From Leptospira idonii (GTDB lineage Bacteria; Spirochaetota; Leptospiria; Leptospirales; Leptospiraceae), in NCBI RefSeq assembly GCF_004770995.1, contig NZ_RQHW01000023.1:1-63458 (forward strand): a stretch of DNA of 63,458 nt, read 5' to 3'. Shown in pieces: positions 16,998 to 25,898 of this stretch (position 1 is the first letter of the stretch; each line of letters starts with the position of its first letter). The notes beneath the pieces were generated by a model. The model searched no databases, had not been told where the DNA came from, and worked only from the letters and a program-made list of their open reading frames with translations. The position numbers and the translations under genes are program-made.

Positions 16998-18449
16998 TTG
17001 GTAAAGATAAAGATTGATGGTGTCGAGTTCGAAGTCGACGAGAAGAAAAATCTAATAGATGCCGCAAAAGATGTCGGCGTAGAAATCCCTTATTTTTGTT
17101 ATCATCCTGCACTTAGCATTGTGGGTATGTGCCGCATGTGTTTGATTGAGATCGAAGGAGTTCCTCGTCTCCAAGCCGCATGTAACACTCCCGTAAAAGA
17201 AGGAATGGGAATCATCACTAAGTCGGACAGAGTGAAAGAAGCTCGTGCCGGTACGATGGAGTTCCTTCTCGCAAATCACCCGTTAGACTGTCCTGTTTGT
17301 GATAAAGCAGGCGAATGTAAACTTCAAGATAACGCTTTCGGTTCCGGACAAGGTCATTCCCGTTTCGAGTTTCATAAAAGAAATGTTCCTCAGGAAGAGA
17401 TAGGAACCAATCTCATCATCAATCACAACCGTTGCATCGTTTGTTATCGTTGTGTTCGTTTCGAAGAGGAAAAGGTGGGAGAATCCAACCTCGGTTTGTT
17501 TGAAAGAGGAAATCATTCCCTCATCGGTCTGGCAAACAACGAACCGATCCAACACAATTACCAGGGAGCCTTGGCGGATATCTGTCCTGTGGGCGCTCTT
17601 CTCAACAATAAGACATTATTCAAATCCAGAGTTTGGTGGTATAAATCTCATTCTTCCGTTTGTCACGGTTGCTCCACAGGTTGCAATGTAACAACGAATG
17701 TGCGGGACAATAAAATGTATCGTTATATGGTGAAAGAAAATTATGAAAAAGGAATGTTCTTTCTCTGTGATAAAGGCCGATTCGATTTGGATTGGATGAA
17801 CGAGAACAGACTTATGACCTATATGGAAAACGGTTCTCCTTCCGCTTCTACGGAAGTGATCCCTAAAATCGTTTCTTCTCTTCGCGGTGCGAAGGGAATC
17901 GCAGTTTTGGGAGGAGCTCATGAATCCAATGAAAATATTTCCAAAATCAAAGACTCGATTTCTTCCTTAGGACAAGAGTTAGGTGGCAAAACCTTCTTAT
18001 TCGAATCCAGGGTGACTGACGCGCAGTACAAAGAAACCGAACAAGTGGATTTCCTTCTTACCAAAGACCAACACCCGAATACGAAAGGTGCCGTCGATGC
18101 GGGAGCTACCACATCCGAAGGAATCAGCGGTCTGCTTTCTCAAATTCAATCCGGAAAAATCGATTTGGTATTCGTTTTGAAAGAGGAAATCCCGGAAGGT
18201 CTTTTGGGAAAAGTAACAGTAGTTCAACTGGATACGAACATCACTCTATCCGCAAAAAATGCGAACTTCGCCGTTCCGATTCAGATCTTTGCGGAACAAG
18301 AAGGAAGTTTCACCAACAAAAACGGACTCAAACAAAACTTCGAAAAATCGATGTCTGCTCCGAAAGGACTTCTTTCATCCGCAGAGTTTTTCGAAAGACT
18401 TGTAACATCTATTCGTACGAAAGAGGAGGCAGTCCTTGGCAACCGTTAA
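16998..18449 (+). CDS. nuoG: NADH-quinone oxidoreductase subunit G (short form)
   Basis: Iron-sulphur subunit of respiratory complex I. The N-terminal 2Fe-2S ferredoxin domain shows [15 protein letters not shown] and a later Cys in AACNTP. The middle has [17 protein letters not shown] and [10 protein letters not shown], then DICPVGAL, and a further cluster site CHGCSTGCN (about residue 220), as in the molybdopterin-like domain. At 483 residues it lacks most of the long C-terminal domain of E. coli NuoG, and the remainder is weakly conserved. A TTG start at 16998 has GGGGG about 8 bases upstream. It overlaps nuoI by 14 bp. Other nuo genes are not in this window. Confidence 0.9.
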   Translation: MVKIKIDGVEFEVDEKKNLIDAAKDVGVEIPYFCYHPALSIVGMCRMCLIEIEGVPRLQAACNTPVKEGMGIITKSDRVKEARAGTMEFLLANHPLDCPVCDKAGECKLQDNAFGSGQGHSRFEFHKRNVPQEEIGTNLIINHNRCIVCYRCVRFEEEKVGESNLGLFERGNHSLIGLANNEPIQHNYQGALADICPVGALLNNKTLFKSRVWWYKSHSSVCHGCSTGCNVTTNVRDNKMYRYMVKENYEKGMFFLCDKGRFDLDWMNENRLMTYMENGSPSASTEVIPKIVSSLRGAKGIAVLGGAHESNENISKIKDSISSLGQELGGKTFLFESRVTDAQYKETEQVDFLLTKDQHPNTKGAVDAGATTSEGISGLLSQIQSGKIDLVFVLKEEIPEGLLGKVTVVQLDTNITLSAKNANFAVPIQIFAEQEGSFTNKNGLKQNFEKSMSAPKGLLSSAEFFERLVTSIRTKEEAVLGNR

Positions 18450-18963
18450 TGTAGTCAATGTAGCGAAGCGGCACCAATTCTCTTGGTATGAGAAATTTTA
18501 TTTTTGGTCGATCGGAAAAGGTCTTTGGATCACTCTCAAACATTTTGTGAAGGTGGCCTTCTTCAATCGCCAAGTCACCATCGAGTATCCTGAGAAAAAA
18601 CGCCAATATTCCACTCGTTTCCGAGGAATGCATTCCATGAAGAGGGACGAACAAGGAAGAGAAAGATGCACTGCTTGTTTCTGCTGTATGTGGATCTGTC
18701 CTGCGAATGCGATTCATATCCAAGCGGCGGAAGTTCCTGCGGACAGACAACATCTGCATCCGGAAGATAAATACGCTCAAAAATTCGAAATCGATCTACT
18801 TCGTTGCATCTTCTGCGGGTTATGCGAAGAAGCTTGTCCTAAGGGCGCTATTTATTTGGATGGAACCGGAGAGATGGCCGCAGACAACAGGGAAGATCTA
18901 TTTCTCACAAAAGAAAGAATGATGGAAAAACAAGGCGGTCCGATTTTAGGTCAAAGGGTATAA
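18436..18963 (+). CDS. nuoI: NADH-quinone oxidoreductase subunit I
   Basis: Carries two 4Fe-4S clusters that relay electrons toward the quinone site of complex I. The 175-residue product has [12 protein letters not shown] (about 77-88) and [12 protein letters not shown] (about 123-134), both ferredoxin-type CxxCxxCxxxCP motifs. The N-terminal part has the amphipathic membrane-contact region with [15 protein letters not shown]. The TTG start at 18436 has a strong GAGGAGG site and overlaps the end of nuoG, so the two subunits are translationally coupled. Together they form a split-off piece of the nuo gene set. Confidence 0.93.
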   Translation: MATVNVVNVAKRHQFSWYEKFYFWSIGKGLWITLKHFVKVAFFNRQVTIEYPEKKRQYSTRFRGMHSMKRDEQGRERCTACFCCMWICPANAIHIQAAEVPADRQHLHPEDKYAQKFEIDLLRCIFCGLCEEACPKGAIYLDGTGEMAADNREDLFLTKERMMEKQGGPILGQRV

Positions 18964-18996
18964 CCCGATAGATCTATTTTCTTTGGAAAAGAATCG

Positions 18997-20019
18997 GTGT
19001 TTTTGTTTCGTTATTTTCTTTTTCCTTCCTTAATTGCCTTCCTAGTTTTCTTTTTCGCTTTTCCTTTGGCCGATGCGAATTGGGCCAAAGGAACCATCAT
19101 AGAAGAAGAGGAAGATGAAAAACGTCTTTCGGAAAACCATGCGATCGAAAAACTTCGATTCGGTTTAGCCAACCATATTCATTATTACAAAGTCAAAAAA
19201 ACAAAGAATACCGTCGTAGAACAAAGGTCAGGTCGAAGAAGACTTTACGACCATAATCTAATCCTGCGTTCCATCTTTCGAAATAAATTGATTCATAAAA
19301 CGTACGGTTCTTTGGGAAATCTCTTCGAAGGAGCCGTATTCATCGATTTCGGAAGTGCGATTCTTTACGAAGAAGGTGCTGTGACCGTCCGCGATCTGTA
19401 TGAAGATCAACTTTTGATCGGCCACTTAAGCAAGTTAGTTGCCACAGACATCAACGATACTTCCTTTGATCATACCCGTTATATAGAAATTCACATGAAT
19501 GAAAGAGAACCTTTCCCTTTTTCTTTCAATGAAATTCCAGTTTTAATCGACGATCCTGAGTTCATCCGCATACTAACAAGAGTTTATGCTAAAAATGAAT
19601 TTACCCCGCTAATCTTTCGTTCCACGAATTCAGGCCCGGATTTATTCTATACCGTCGAAGAGATGAAGGAACATTTTTCCTCCATTTTGGAAGCCAATCC
19701 CAATCGAAACATTCTCTACTTTTTCAATCGCTTCATTTTCTTCCGATCCGTATGCAGCGACCGATTCCAACTCATTGGAACGATTGATGAACGAATTGGA
19801 GTGAACCATAGCTTCAGTGCCTGGAGGTATGTGGACTGGGACAAAAGGGGATTTGAAGATGCGTTTCATCCCAATCTTAGGTATGTCCGCATGGTGGAAG
19901 AGTCCAGATTGGCACTGGGAGATAGGATGGATGCCTATTTTATGAACCAATCCTGCAATTTTGGCAGGGGTTTGCGGTTTTATGGCAACAAATTCAAGAA
20001 ATCTATTACAAAATCGTGA
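18997..20019 (+). CDS. Exported protein of unknown function
   Basis: A 340-residue protein that I do not recognise. A GTG start at 18997 with GGAAAAG upstream gives a hydrophobic N-terminus (about 1-25, MFLFRYFLFPSLIAFLVFFF) that looks like a signal peptide ending near ADANWA. The mature part is acidic at first (IIEEEEDEKRL), then rich in aromatic residues and histidine. It contains ILRSIFRNKL, a possible beta-rich core (FEGAVFIDFGSAILYEEGAVTVRDLYE), and ends basic (KFKKSITKS). I see no catalytic motif. It follows nuoI after 33 bp and may be transcribed from the same promoter. Confidence 0.65.
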   Translation: MFLFRYFLFPSLIAFLVFFFAFPLADANWAKGTIIEEEEDEKRLSENHAIEKLRFGLANHIHYYKVKKTKNTVVEQRSGRRRLYDHNLILRSIFRNKLIHKTYGSLGNLFEGAVFIDFGSAILYEEGAVTVRDLYEDQLLIGHLSKLVATDINDTSFDHTRYIEIHMNEREPFPFSFNEIPVLIDDPEFIRILTRVYAKNEFTPLIFRSTNSGPDLFYTVEEMKEHFSSILEANPNRNILYFFNRFIFFRSVCSDRFQLIGTIDERIGVNHSFSAWRYVDWDKRGFEDAFHPNLRYVRMVEESRLALGDRMDAYFMNQSCNFGRGLRFYGNKFKKSITKS

Positions 20020-20088
20020 TTTTTTCTTTCCAGGGGAGCGGAACCTTGTACGTTTTTCCTAAGTCAATACCCAGAGAGAGGTAAACCC

Positions 20089-21306
20089 ATGGGGAACTCA
20101 TATATCGTCGATGCCGTTAGAACGCCTCGAGGAAAAGGGAAAAAAAGAGGGACGCTTGCGAGTGTTCACCCTCAAGAACTTTCCGCCGCTACATTAAAAG
20201 CAATCCAAGAAAGAAACGGAGTAGATCCGAAAGCTGTTGAAGAAGTCGTATTAGGTTGCGTTTCGCAGGTAGCGGACCAAGCTGCTTGTATCGCTCGTTA
20301 TGCTGTAATGGCTGCTCATTGGCCGAAAGAAGTTCCAGGTTACACTGTGAATCGTTTCTGCGGTTCCGGCCTCCAAGCTTTGAACAACGTTGCAAACCAC
20401 GTTGCTTCCGGAGCGATGGATTTGGCTGTAGGCGGCGGAGTTGAATCCATGAGCCGTGTAAAAATGGGCGACGATATGGTCGGTCTTGATTTCAGCATCG
20501 GAAATGAAAAAATTGCAAGCCATTACAATTTGGTTCCTCAAGGAATTTCAGCGGATTTAATCGCTACTAAGTATGATATTTCCAGAGAAGAGGCGGATCG
20601 TTTCGCTGAATCTTCTCAAATCAAAGCAAATAATGCAGTTAAAAACGGATATTTCAAAAAATCAATCGTACCAATTAAGTTAGATGACGGAACAATTGTT
20701 ACCGAAGAGGAAAACCCTCGTATCGAATCCGATTATGCTTTCCTTTCCGGTCTTGGTCCGGTATTTAAAACAATCGGTGAAAAAGAGTTAGATGCGATTG
20801 CACTTAGATCTTACCCTGAAATCAAAAAAATCAATCACATCCATACTTTAGGAAACTCTTCCGGTATCGTTGACGGTGCAGCTGCTTTGCTTGTTGCGAA
20901 CGATGACGGTCTTAAAAAATACGGTTTGAAGCCTAGAGCTAAAATTCTAGCGACTGTAGCTACCGGTGAAGATCCTACGATCATGTTGACTGGTCCTGTT
21001 TCCGCTTCTCAAAAAGCTTTGAAGGCTGCCGGTCTTTCCGTAAACGACATCGACCTTTGGGAAATCAACGAAGCATTCGCATCCGTAGTTCTTTATGTGA
21101 AAAAAACACTGGGAATCGACGAAGCGAAAATCAATGTGAACGGTGGAGCTATGGCTTTGGGTCACCCGCTCGGAGCGACAGGAGCGATTCTCACTGGTAC
21201 TGTGTTAGACGAACTTGAAAGAAGAGATCTTAAATACGGTTTGATCACTCTTTGTATCGGTGGCGGTATGGGAATCGCTACGATCATCGAAAGATTGAAA
21301 AACTAG
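20089..21306 (+). CDS. Acetyl-CoA acyltransferase (thiolase)
   Basis: Thiolase of 405 residues, cleaving or condensing beta-ketoacyl-CoA. Catalytic Cys91 lies in [12 protein letters not shown], the His in GHPLGATGA and the second Cys in CIGGGMG; the NEAFA motif is also present, so the active site is complete. From sequence alone I cannot decide between a degradative (FadA-like) and a biosynthetic (AtoB-like) role. The next gene, a DUF35 zinc-ribbon protein, starts 160 bp later on the same strand; such proteins partner thiolases. A good ribosome site (GAGAGG) precedes the ATG at 20089. A strong hairpin follows the stop. Confidence 0.93.
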   Translation: MGNSYIVDAVRTPRGKGKKRGTLASVHPQELSAATLKAIQERNGVDPKAVEEVVLGCVSQVADQAACIARYAVMAAHWPKEVPGYTVNRFCGSGLQALNNVANHVASGAMDLAVGGGVESMSRVKMGDDMVGLDFSIGNEKIASHYNLVPQGISADLIATKYDISREEADRFAESSQIKANNAVKNGYFKKSIVPIKLDDGTIVTEEENPRIESDYAFLSGLGPVFKTIGEKELDAIALRSYPEIKKINHIHTLGNSSGIVDGAAALLVANDDGLKKYGLKPRAKILATVATGEDPTIMLTGPVSASQKALKAAGLSVNDIDLWEINEAFASVVLYVKKTLGIDEAKINVNGGAMALGHPLGATGAILTGTVLDELERRDLKYGLITLCIGGGMGIATIIERLKN

Positions 21307-21315
21307 TTTATTCTC

Positions 21316-21343
21316 CGCTTTGTTTTTTCAAACAAAGCGTTTT
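21316..21343 (+). terminator. Intrinsic terminator after the thiolase gene
   Basis: A perfect 10-bp stem, CGCTTTGTTT (21316-21325) with AAACAAAGCG (21330-21339), has a four-base loop and is followed by TTTT. It lies ten bases after the thiolase stop. Confidence 0.7.
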
Positions 21344-21387
21344 CAAAATTCCGTGTTTAGATTTTCTATCGAACGCGGATTCAATTT

Positions 21388-21410
21388 CCGGGTTTCTTCA
21401 CAAAACCCGG
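21388..21410. terminator. Second hairpin between thiolase and DUF35 gene
   Basis: An 8-bp stem, CCGGGTTT (21388-21395) with AAACCCGG (21403-21410), has a seven-base loop and is followed by ATTTTG. It may be a second stage of termination or a processing site in the thiolase-DUF35 transcript. A weaker third stem lies between the two hairpins (CCGTGTT with AACGCGG, near 21351-21378). Confidence 0.5.
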
Positions 21411-21465
21411 ATTTTGAAAATGTCCTCCAATATTTCTTTTCCCGCTTTGATTCAATGAGGTTTAT

Positions 21466-21801
21466 ATGACTGCAATTTCCGGCTTCCATGGTTTCCATTG
21501 CAAAGACTGCGACTTAAAAATCGCCGAATCCATGTTTGCTTGTCCGAGTTGCGGCAGTGACCGAATAGAAACCATTTTTTTAAAGGAACAGGGTAAGGTT
21601 TATACCTTTACCGTAGTTCATGTCGGTTTCGGGCACATGGCAGGAAAAACTCCTTACGTTTTGGCGATTGTGGAAACGGAAGAGAATGTCAAACTCACTA
21701 CGGTTCTGGAAGATGCGGACGTAAACCAAATCGCTATCGGAAACAAAGTTAAGTTTAAACGAAACGATGATAAAATCGGTCCCGTGTTTCAGCCCGCTTA
21801 G
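21466..21801 (+). CDS. Zinc-ribbon/OB-fold (DUF35-type) protein, thiolase partner
   Basis: A 111-residue protein with a rubredoxin-like zinc ribbon, CKDCDL (about 12-17) and CPSCGS (about 27-32), followed by an OB-fold strand pattern (QGKVYTFTVVHV, then GKTPYVLAIVETEENVKL, then IGNKVKF). Such proteins in archaea form a stable complex with thiolase and HMG-CoA synthase and bridge CoA substrates. In bacteria they are often next to thiolase or lipid-transfer genes, as here. It probably holds or stabilises the thiolase at 20089; two hairpins lie between the genes, so cotranscription is uncertain. Confidence 0.85.
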   Translation: MTAISGFHGFHCKDCDLKIAESMFACPSCGSDRIETIFLKEQGKVYTFTVVHVGFGHMAGKTPYVLAIVETEENVKLTTVLEDADVNQIAIGNKVKFKRNDDKIGPVFQPA

Positions 21802-21853
21802 AAATTTCTTTACTGCTCTCGTACTTTCCCGCAATCAACGATCGTTCTACTTT

Positions 21854-21878
21854 ATTGTGACATAATCTCACAATGTGA
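21854..21878 (+). promoter_or_regulatory. Symmetric TGTGA/TCACA operator-like site
   Basis: Perfect 7-bp inverted repeat ATTGTGA (21854-21860) and TCACAAT (21868-21874) with a seven-base spacer. A third half-site, TGTGA, follows directly (21874-21878). Half-sites resemble CRP/FNR family binding sites, but the spacer is seven rather than six bases. The site lies about 120-160 bp before the lipoprotein gene at 22013 and could bind a dimeric regulator of it. Confidence 0.45.
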
Positions 21879-22012
21879 TGATTGTTCTTTTTCTTATATA
21901 GGTTTTTAATTTATAGAAATCGAAAAGAATATAACGATAATCTAAAAGAACATATTTGTTGCATTTTTTCCACAACAAGTCAATATATTATTCCCTGATG
22001 AAGATCTATACT

Positions 22013-23956
22013 ATGAAAAGAAAAAGCCTGCTTATTTTTTTATTTTCTTTTTTTAGCATTTATGAATGTAATCCGGAACTGGGCAAGGTAGTCACCGAAA
22101 CTCTTTCGGATGCTGTTTTTTTATCCTGTTTGACAGGGCAAACTTCTAAATGTGAAACAAGCACTCTATCCGTTGTTTCCATTACGCCTGACAACGGATC
22201 GGCGAATATTTCCTCATCTCCCACAATTAAAATTATTTTTAATCAAACGGTAGTTTTGGATTCCGTTTCCATTCAATCTTCTTCAGGAGTTTGTTCCGGG
22301 TCCGTTCAAATCAGTAAGGACGATTTTTCAACTTGTGCAGGACTTACTTCAAACCAAGATTCATCTTCTTCCGAATATTCATTTTCTACTTCTCCTAGTT
22401 TAGTGCTAAATGCGACTTATAAAGTGAAAGTGACAACGGCAGTAAAAACTCTCTATGGTAAAACGCTGTCTCAGGATTACGTTCAGAAAGATGGTTTCAG
22501 CACTTCCAGTATTGTGGATACCACTCCACCTACAATAGGTTCTGCCATTAATTTTTCAGGAATCAATGTCACGTCTTTGAATGTGAATTGGGGAGCAGGG
22601 ACAGATGACATCACCGCACTTGCCAATCTTCAATATAAAGTCGTAAAAGATGATACTAGTTCCGCAAATATCTCTACAATCGTTCTTGCCGAAACAAAAA
22701 CAGGTGCAGATTTGTTAATGGACTGGACTGCAAATGTGACTACTTTTGCAGTAACAGGGCTATCTCCTTCTACTAACTACCATTTTGTGGTTTTAGTGAG
22801 AGATGCTGCTCATAATAAAGCCATATATGTTGTAAGTTCTCAAACTACGACAAATGACGTAACCTCTCCAACTGTAGGAACGGGTATCACTTTTTCTTCC
22901 GTCGCAGATACTTCTATGACTGTCAATTGGGGACAAGCAACTGATGACGCAACAGGCAGTGCATCTCTTCAATATAAATTAGTGAAAGATAATACTTCCA
23001 CTGCCAATATAAATACCATTGCCGCGGCAAATGCAAAAGCTGGCGCGGATTTATTGATGGACTGGGCTGCGAATACATTGACCTACAATGTGACGGCTCT
23101 ATCGCCGTCCTCTTCTTATCATTTTGCAGTATTAGTAAAGGACAGCGCTGGCAACATATCTCTTTACACTCCAGCCACCCAAGCTACCAGCGCAGATGTA
23201 ATTGCTCCTAGTTTTGCGGGAGTTACTACTGCGACTCCAAATGGAGGAACCTTTGTCACTTTAAACTGGACTGCTGGAAGTGATAATGTGACTATTCCTG
23301 CGAATTTGGTGTATGATATATGCGTTTCTACTTCTTCGGGAACTTGCCAAACTACTTTTACGGTCAATTCTACAAGTACTGCAGGTGCGACCTCGCATAC
23401 TGTCTCTTCTTTGACACCTAATACAAGTTATTATTTTTTAGTGAGGGCTAGAGACCAAGCTGGGAATCGGGATGGAAATACTACTGAACGTTCCGCTACT
23501 ACCCCAGTCGAAAATATTTATACAAATATCTCTTTTACGAATATTTTAGCCGATGGTTGGAGTATTTGTATGCAGGAGGATTATTCTGCCCCTTTAAATC
23601 TATCGTCTATTTTTGCTTCATGTACACAAACCAATCTAATGCTTGCTTGTCGACTTACTGGCGATTCAACTGTAATTCTTGCCGCTTATGGAGCTACATC
23701 GGATGTTACATTCGATACTGGAGTAAATTCAAATGTAGTTCACTCTGCGGGAGGAGTGAATTGGTATTTCAATGCATCTCAAGCCTGGGGCTTTACTTTG
23801 GGAAGTGAGCCGGTAAATAAAAATAGTTGTGATATTGAAACTTCCGTTCCTGAAAAAAGACTTTGTTGGCATGCTGCAAGTTCCGGTTGGAGATGCGGTG
23901 CTGCCACTGGTCTTTCAGGAAACAACTACGAACGTTTGATCCTCCAAAAGAATTAA
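22013..23956 (+). CDS. Lipoprotein with Big_5-like and three fibronectin type III-like repeats
   Basis: Large exported protein (647 aa from ATG 22013). The signal peptide ends SIYEC (Cys19), a likely lipidation site. After it comes an Ig-like region (VVSITPDNGSANISSSPTIK, Big_5 type), then three fibronectin-like repeats starting at about 22515, 22858 and 23200. The first two are near copies (DLLMDW, then LSPS.YHF.VLV.D). The last part (about 23518-23956) is cysteine-containing and ends with RLCWHAASSGWRCG and the stop. Such proteins display binding domains on the cell surface; ligand unknown. A longer start at 21956 has no ribosome site. The gene ends 4 bp before the end of the convergent porin. 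Confidence 0.8.
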   Translation: MKRKSLLIFLFSFFSIYECNPELGKVVTETLSDAVFLSCLTGQTSKCETSTLSVVSITPDNGSANISSSPTIKIIFNQTVVLDSVSIQSSSGVCSGSVQISKDDFSTCAGLTSNQDSSSSEYSFSTSPSLVLNATYKVKVTTAVKTLYGKTLSQDYVQKDGFSTSSIVDTTPPTIGSAINFSGINVTSLNVNWGAGTDDITALANLQYKVVKDDTSSANISTIVLAETKTGADLLMDWTANVTTFAVTGLSPSTNYHFVVLVRDAAHNKAIYVVSSQTTTNDVTSPTVGTGITFSSVADTSMTVNWGQATDDATGSASLQYKLVKDNTSTANINTIAAANAKAGADLLMDWAANTLTYNVTALSPSSSYHFAVLVKDSAGNISLYTPATQATSADVIAPSFAGVTTATPNGGTFVTLNWTAGSDNVTIPANLVYDICVSTSSGTCQTTFTVNSTSTAGATSHTVSSLTPNTSYYFLVRARDQAGNRDGNTTERSATTPVENIYTNISFTNILADGWSICMQEDYSAPLNLSSIFASCTQTNLMLACRLTGDSTVILAAYGATSDVTFDTGVNSNVVHSAGGVNWYFNASQAWGFTLGSEPVNKNSCDIETSVPEKRLCWHAASSGWRCGAATGLSGNNYERLILQKN

Positions 23957-23960
23957 AATT

Positions 23961-25577
23961 TCATTCCAGTCTCGAAAAACGATCCGGAGTCATAGTTCCT
24001 GTCCAGAAGTTAGCTTGTAATTGGAGATAGGCTACATTGTCGTTGATATCGACAGCTTCTCCCGTAATAGAATTTTTTTTGAGCTTATCATGAAAGGCCT
24101 GATAAAAAATCTGTGCTTTAAATACATGTTTGTCCCCGAATAAGTTCAAACCTACCCAGTAAGATCTATACGATTCTCCTGGTTCCAAACTTTTATCCCA
24201 GTTAAAATCTCCCTGTAAAAAATCGTATCGGGCGATAGGCATGACAAACGTACCGCCTCCCATCGGAAGCACATAACCTAGAGTAAACGAATATCCTTTT
24301 AGATCTTGAGGAGCGGCTGATCCGCTAAATACGGAATAAGCCCCACTGCTATAAAAACCATGAGAAGTGAATGTATAGTCGTATGTATGGCCGATCACTC
24401 CTAATTTGGGACGGCCAGGAGTCGTTTTATTGATTCCTTCGTTATAAGAAGCACCTAGTTCTCCTCCGTCTTTAGTGGTTTGATATGCGAGGAGATTTGG
24501 CTGTGTGTATCCTGCAGGATAATAATCGGGGTTAAGTGGAGAAGGAACTTTTACGTTTGCCATGCTTGCAAATGCGGTTCCTATAGAAAGTTTGGTATCT
24601 TTTTGAAAGATTTCTTCTCCTTCGATCCATCCTAAATCCTTTCCGTCTTTTTCCAATCCGCCAAAAGGGTTCCATTGGATCCTTCCGTAATATGCGGGAG
24701 TAAGTAACTTCGGAGCATTGGGCCTTTCTTCTGCAAGATCGATCCTTCTACCATAGCCGTAATCTCCCGGACCTCCGTGGCCGTTTCCTACCATAAAACT
24801 TCCGGTTAATAACTTTTCCCATTTATCACTGAAAGGTTTTAAAAGATGTGAAGTCAACATGACTCCAGTATCGAATTGAGGAAGAACTAAAGTCGACATG
24901 GATCTTTCTATGTTCGTAAGGTTTGCAGAGGTCATAATGTACTCTCTTTGAAACGGAACGTGCCCTGCACCGAAGGTTAACCTCGATTTCATGAAAGGAA
25001 TATTCAACCAAATCGCTGCTTCTTGGATCAATCCTCTTGCATTTGCAAGAGAGACATCTTGCACATTGCCTGTAGCAGGATCTTTTTTAGTTTTTAGATA
25101 AATACTACTGATTGCATTTTCTAACCTAAGATTTGCTAAACCACCCCACCATTTATTCCCTTCGTAAATAAAGCCGAGTCGAAGTCTTCGAAAGTGCCAA
25201 TCCACCGTTTTAAAATCGCTCTTTCCGTTGGAATAAACAGAACCCTCTTCTCCACTGATACCTCTAAATTGAATTCTCCCTGCGATTGTAAGTTTTTCAT
25301 TGCCTATTTCATCAGGACGGTTGGCAAATCCGGTAGCAGGTTCCGGTACCTTTACGGAATAGTTTTGATTTTCTAAAACCATCTTCTTTCTATTCGGGCC
25401 GGGAAGCGTATAAACTTGGCCAGTGTTTTCATCGATATAAAGTTCTTTCACTCTTATGGGAGATTGAACTTCAGTCGGTGCCGTTTTTCCATTTTCCTCG
25501 GAGTAAATATTAGAAAATGAAAATGTTAAAATATAAAAGAGGAGTGAATAAGTTAATTTCTTATGGTTATTTTTCAT
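23961..25577 (-). CDS. OprO/OprP-type porin
   Basis: Outer-membrane porin of 538 residues, with an N-terminal signal peptide (about 1-26, ending NIYSEE) and a beta-barrel. Features of the O/P porin family are visible: GRIQFRG and RRLRLGFIYEGNKWWGG strands, GHVPFQREYIM, then LTNIERSMSTLVLPQFDTGV, very like the IERS...PGRD.GV segment of that family. The family in Pseudomonas admits phosphate or polyphosphate; selectivity here is inferred. A set of 11-bp-spaced GTAA repeats upstream (annotated at 25655-25699) resembles a Pho box and would fit phosphate control. The C-terminus ends in a charged RFSRLE rather than a final Phe. Confidence 0.85.
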   Translation of the reverse strand: MKNNHKKLTYSLLFYILTFSFSNIYSEENGKTAPTEVQSPIRVKELYIDENTGQVYTLPGPNRKKMVLENQNYSVKVPEPATGFANRPDEIGNEKLTIAGRIQFRGISGEEGSVYSNGKSDFKTVDWHFRRLRLGFIYEGNKWWGGLANLRLENAISSIYLKTKKDPATGNVQDVSLANARGLIQEAAIWLNIPFMKSRLTFGAGHVPFQREYIMTSANLTNIERSMSTLVLPQFDTGVMLTSHLLKPFSDKWEKLLTGSFMVGNGHGGPGDYGYGRRIDLAEERPNAPKLLTPAYYGRIQWNPFGGLEKDGKDLGWIEGEEIFQKDTKLSIGTAFASMANVKVPSPLNPDYYPAGYTQPNLLAYQTTKDGGELGASYNEGINKTTPGRPKLGVIGHTYDYTFTSHGFYSSGAYSVFSGSAAPQDLKGYSFTLGYVLPMGGGTFVMPIARYDFLQGDFNWDKSLEPGESYRSYWVGLNLFGDKHVFKAQIFYQAFHDKLKKNSITGEAVDINDNVAYLQLQANFWTGTMTPDRFSRLE

Positions 25578-25654
25578 TTTGATTACAACTCAAAAAAGAA
25601 AGGACGAAAAACCGTCTCTTTTCGCTTTGATGTATCAAAATTAGCCTTTTATTG

Positions 25655-25699
25655 TTACAAAATGATTACGAAACTGTTACGGGTTTACAGAAACGTTAC
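25655..25699 (-). promoter_or_regulatory. Pho-box-like tandem repeats upstream of the porin
   Basis: On the minus strand the motif GTAA recurs five times. On the plus strand these are TTAC at 25655, 25666, 25677, 25685 and 25696, with spacings of 11, 11, 8 and 11 bases. Each belongs to a 7-base unit like TTGTAAC or CTGTAAA separated by 4 bases, as in PhoB boxes (7-4-7, consensus CTGTCAT). The nearest unit is 78 bp before the porin ATG. Strand and distance suit activation of a phosphate-selective porin. Confidence 0.6.
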
Positions 25700-25781
25700 A
25701 AAGGAAATTGGAATGTCACATTCGGGTGAATCGGGCAAAAGGGTGAAAGAAAAAGAATAAAATTTCGAAAAACTAAGAATT

Positions 25782-25888
25782 CGGTAGGAAAGCCTCCGGG
25801 AATGTGATATAGGCAGAAAGGCGGGAAAGCCCACAAGGCCCGCCTCCACCACCCAATTCGGGGTGGGGGCACCCCTTCCCCACCTAAC
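25782..25888 (-). repeat. GC-rich intergenic repeat with an internal hairpin
   Basis: A stretch of about 105 bases much richer in GC than its surroundings. The core is an inverted repeat around CCACCC-aattcg-GGGTGG (25849-25866), with further short GC-rich repeats (gcgggaaagc, ggcccgcct). On the minus strand it ends with a ggag...ttcctaccg segment. A similar arrangement (CCCGCCC, ATGGGTGGGG, then GGAGTTCCTACC) lies at 63352-63394. Probably a dispersed intergenic element; function unknown. Confidence 0.5.
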
Positions 25889-25898
25889 TTCGATTCAA

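Larger units (their letters stand above)
25578..25898. other. 321-bp promoter and repeat region between porin and glucosidase genes
   Basis: Both neighbouring genes run leftward, so this is the promoter region of the porin and the end of the glucosidase. It holds the Pho-box-like repeats at 25655-25699 in its porin-proximal half and a GC-rich repeat at 25782-25888. No gene is supported: open frames here do not resemble proteins and end in the GC-rich repeat. Confidence 0.6.
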
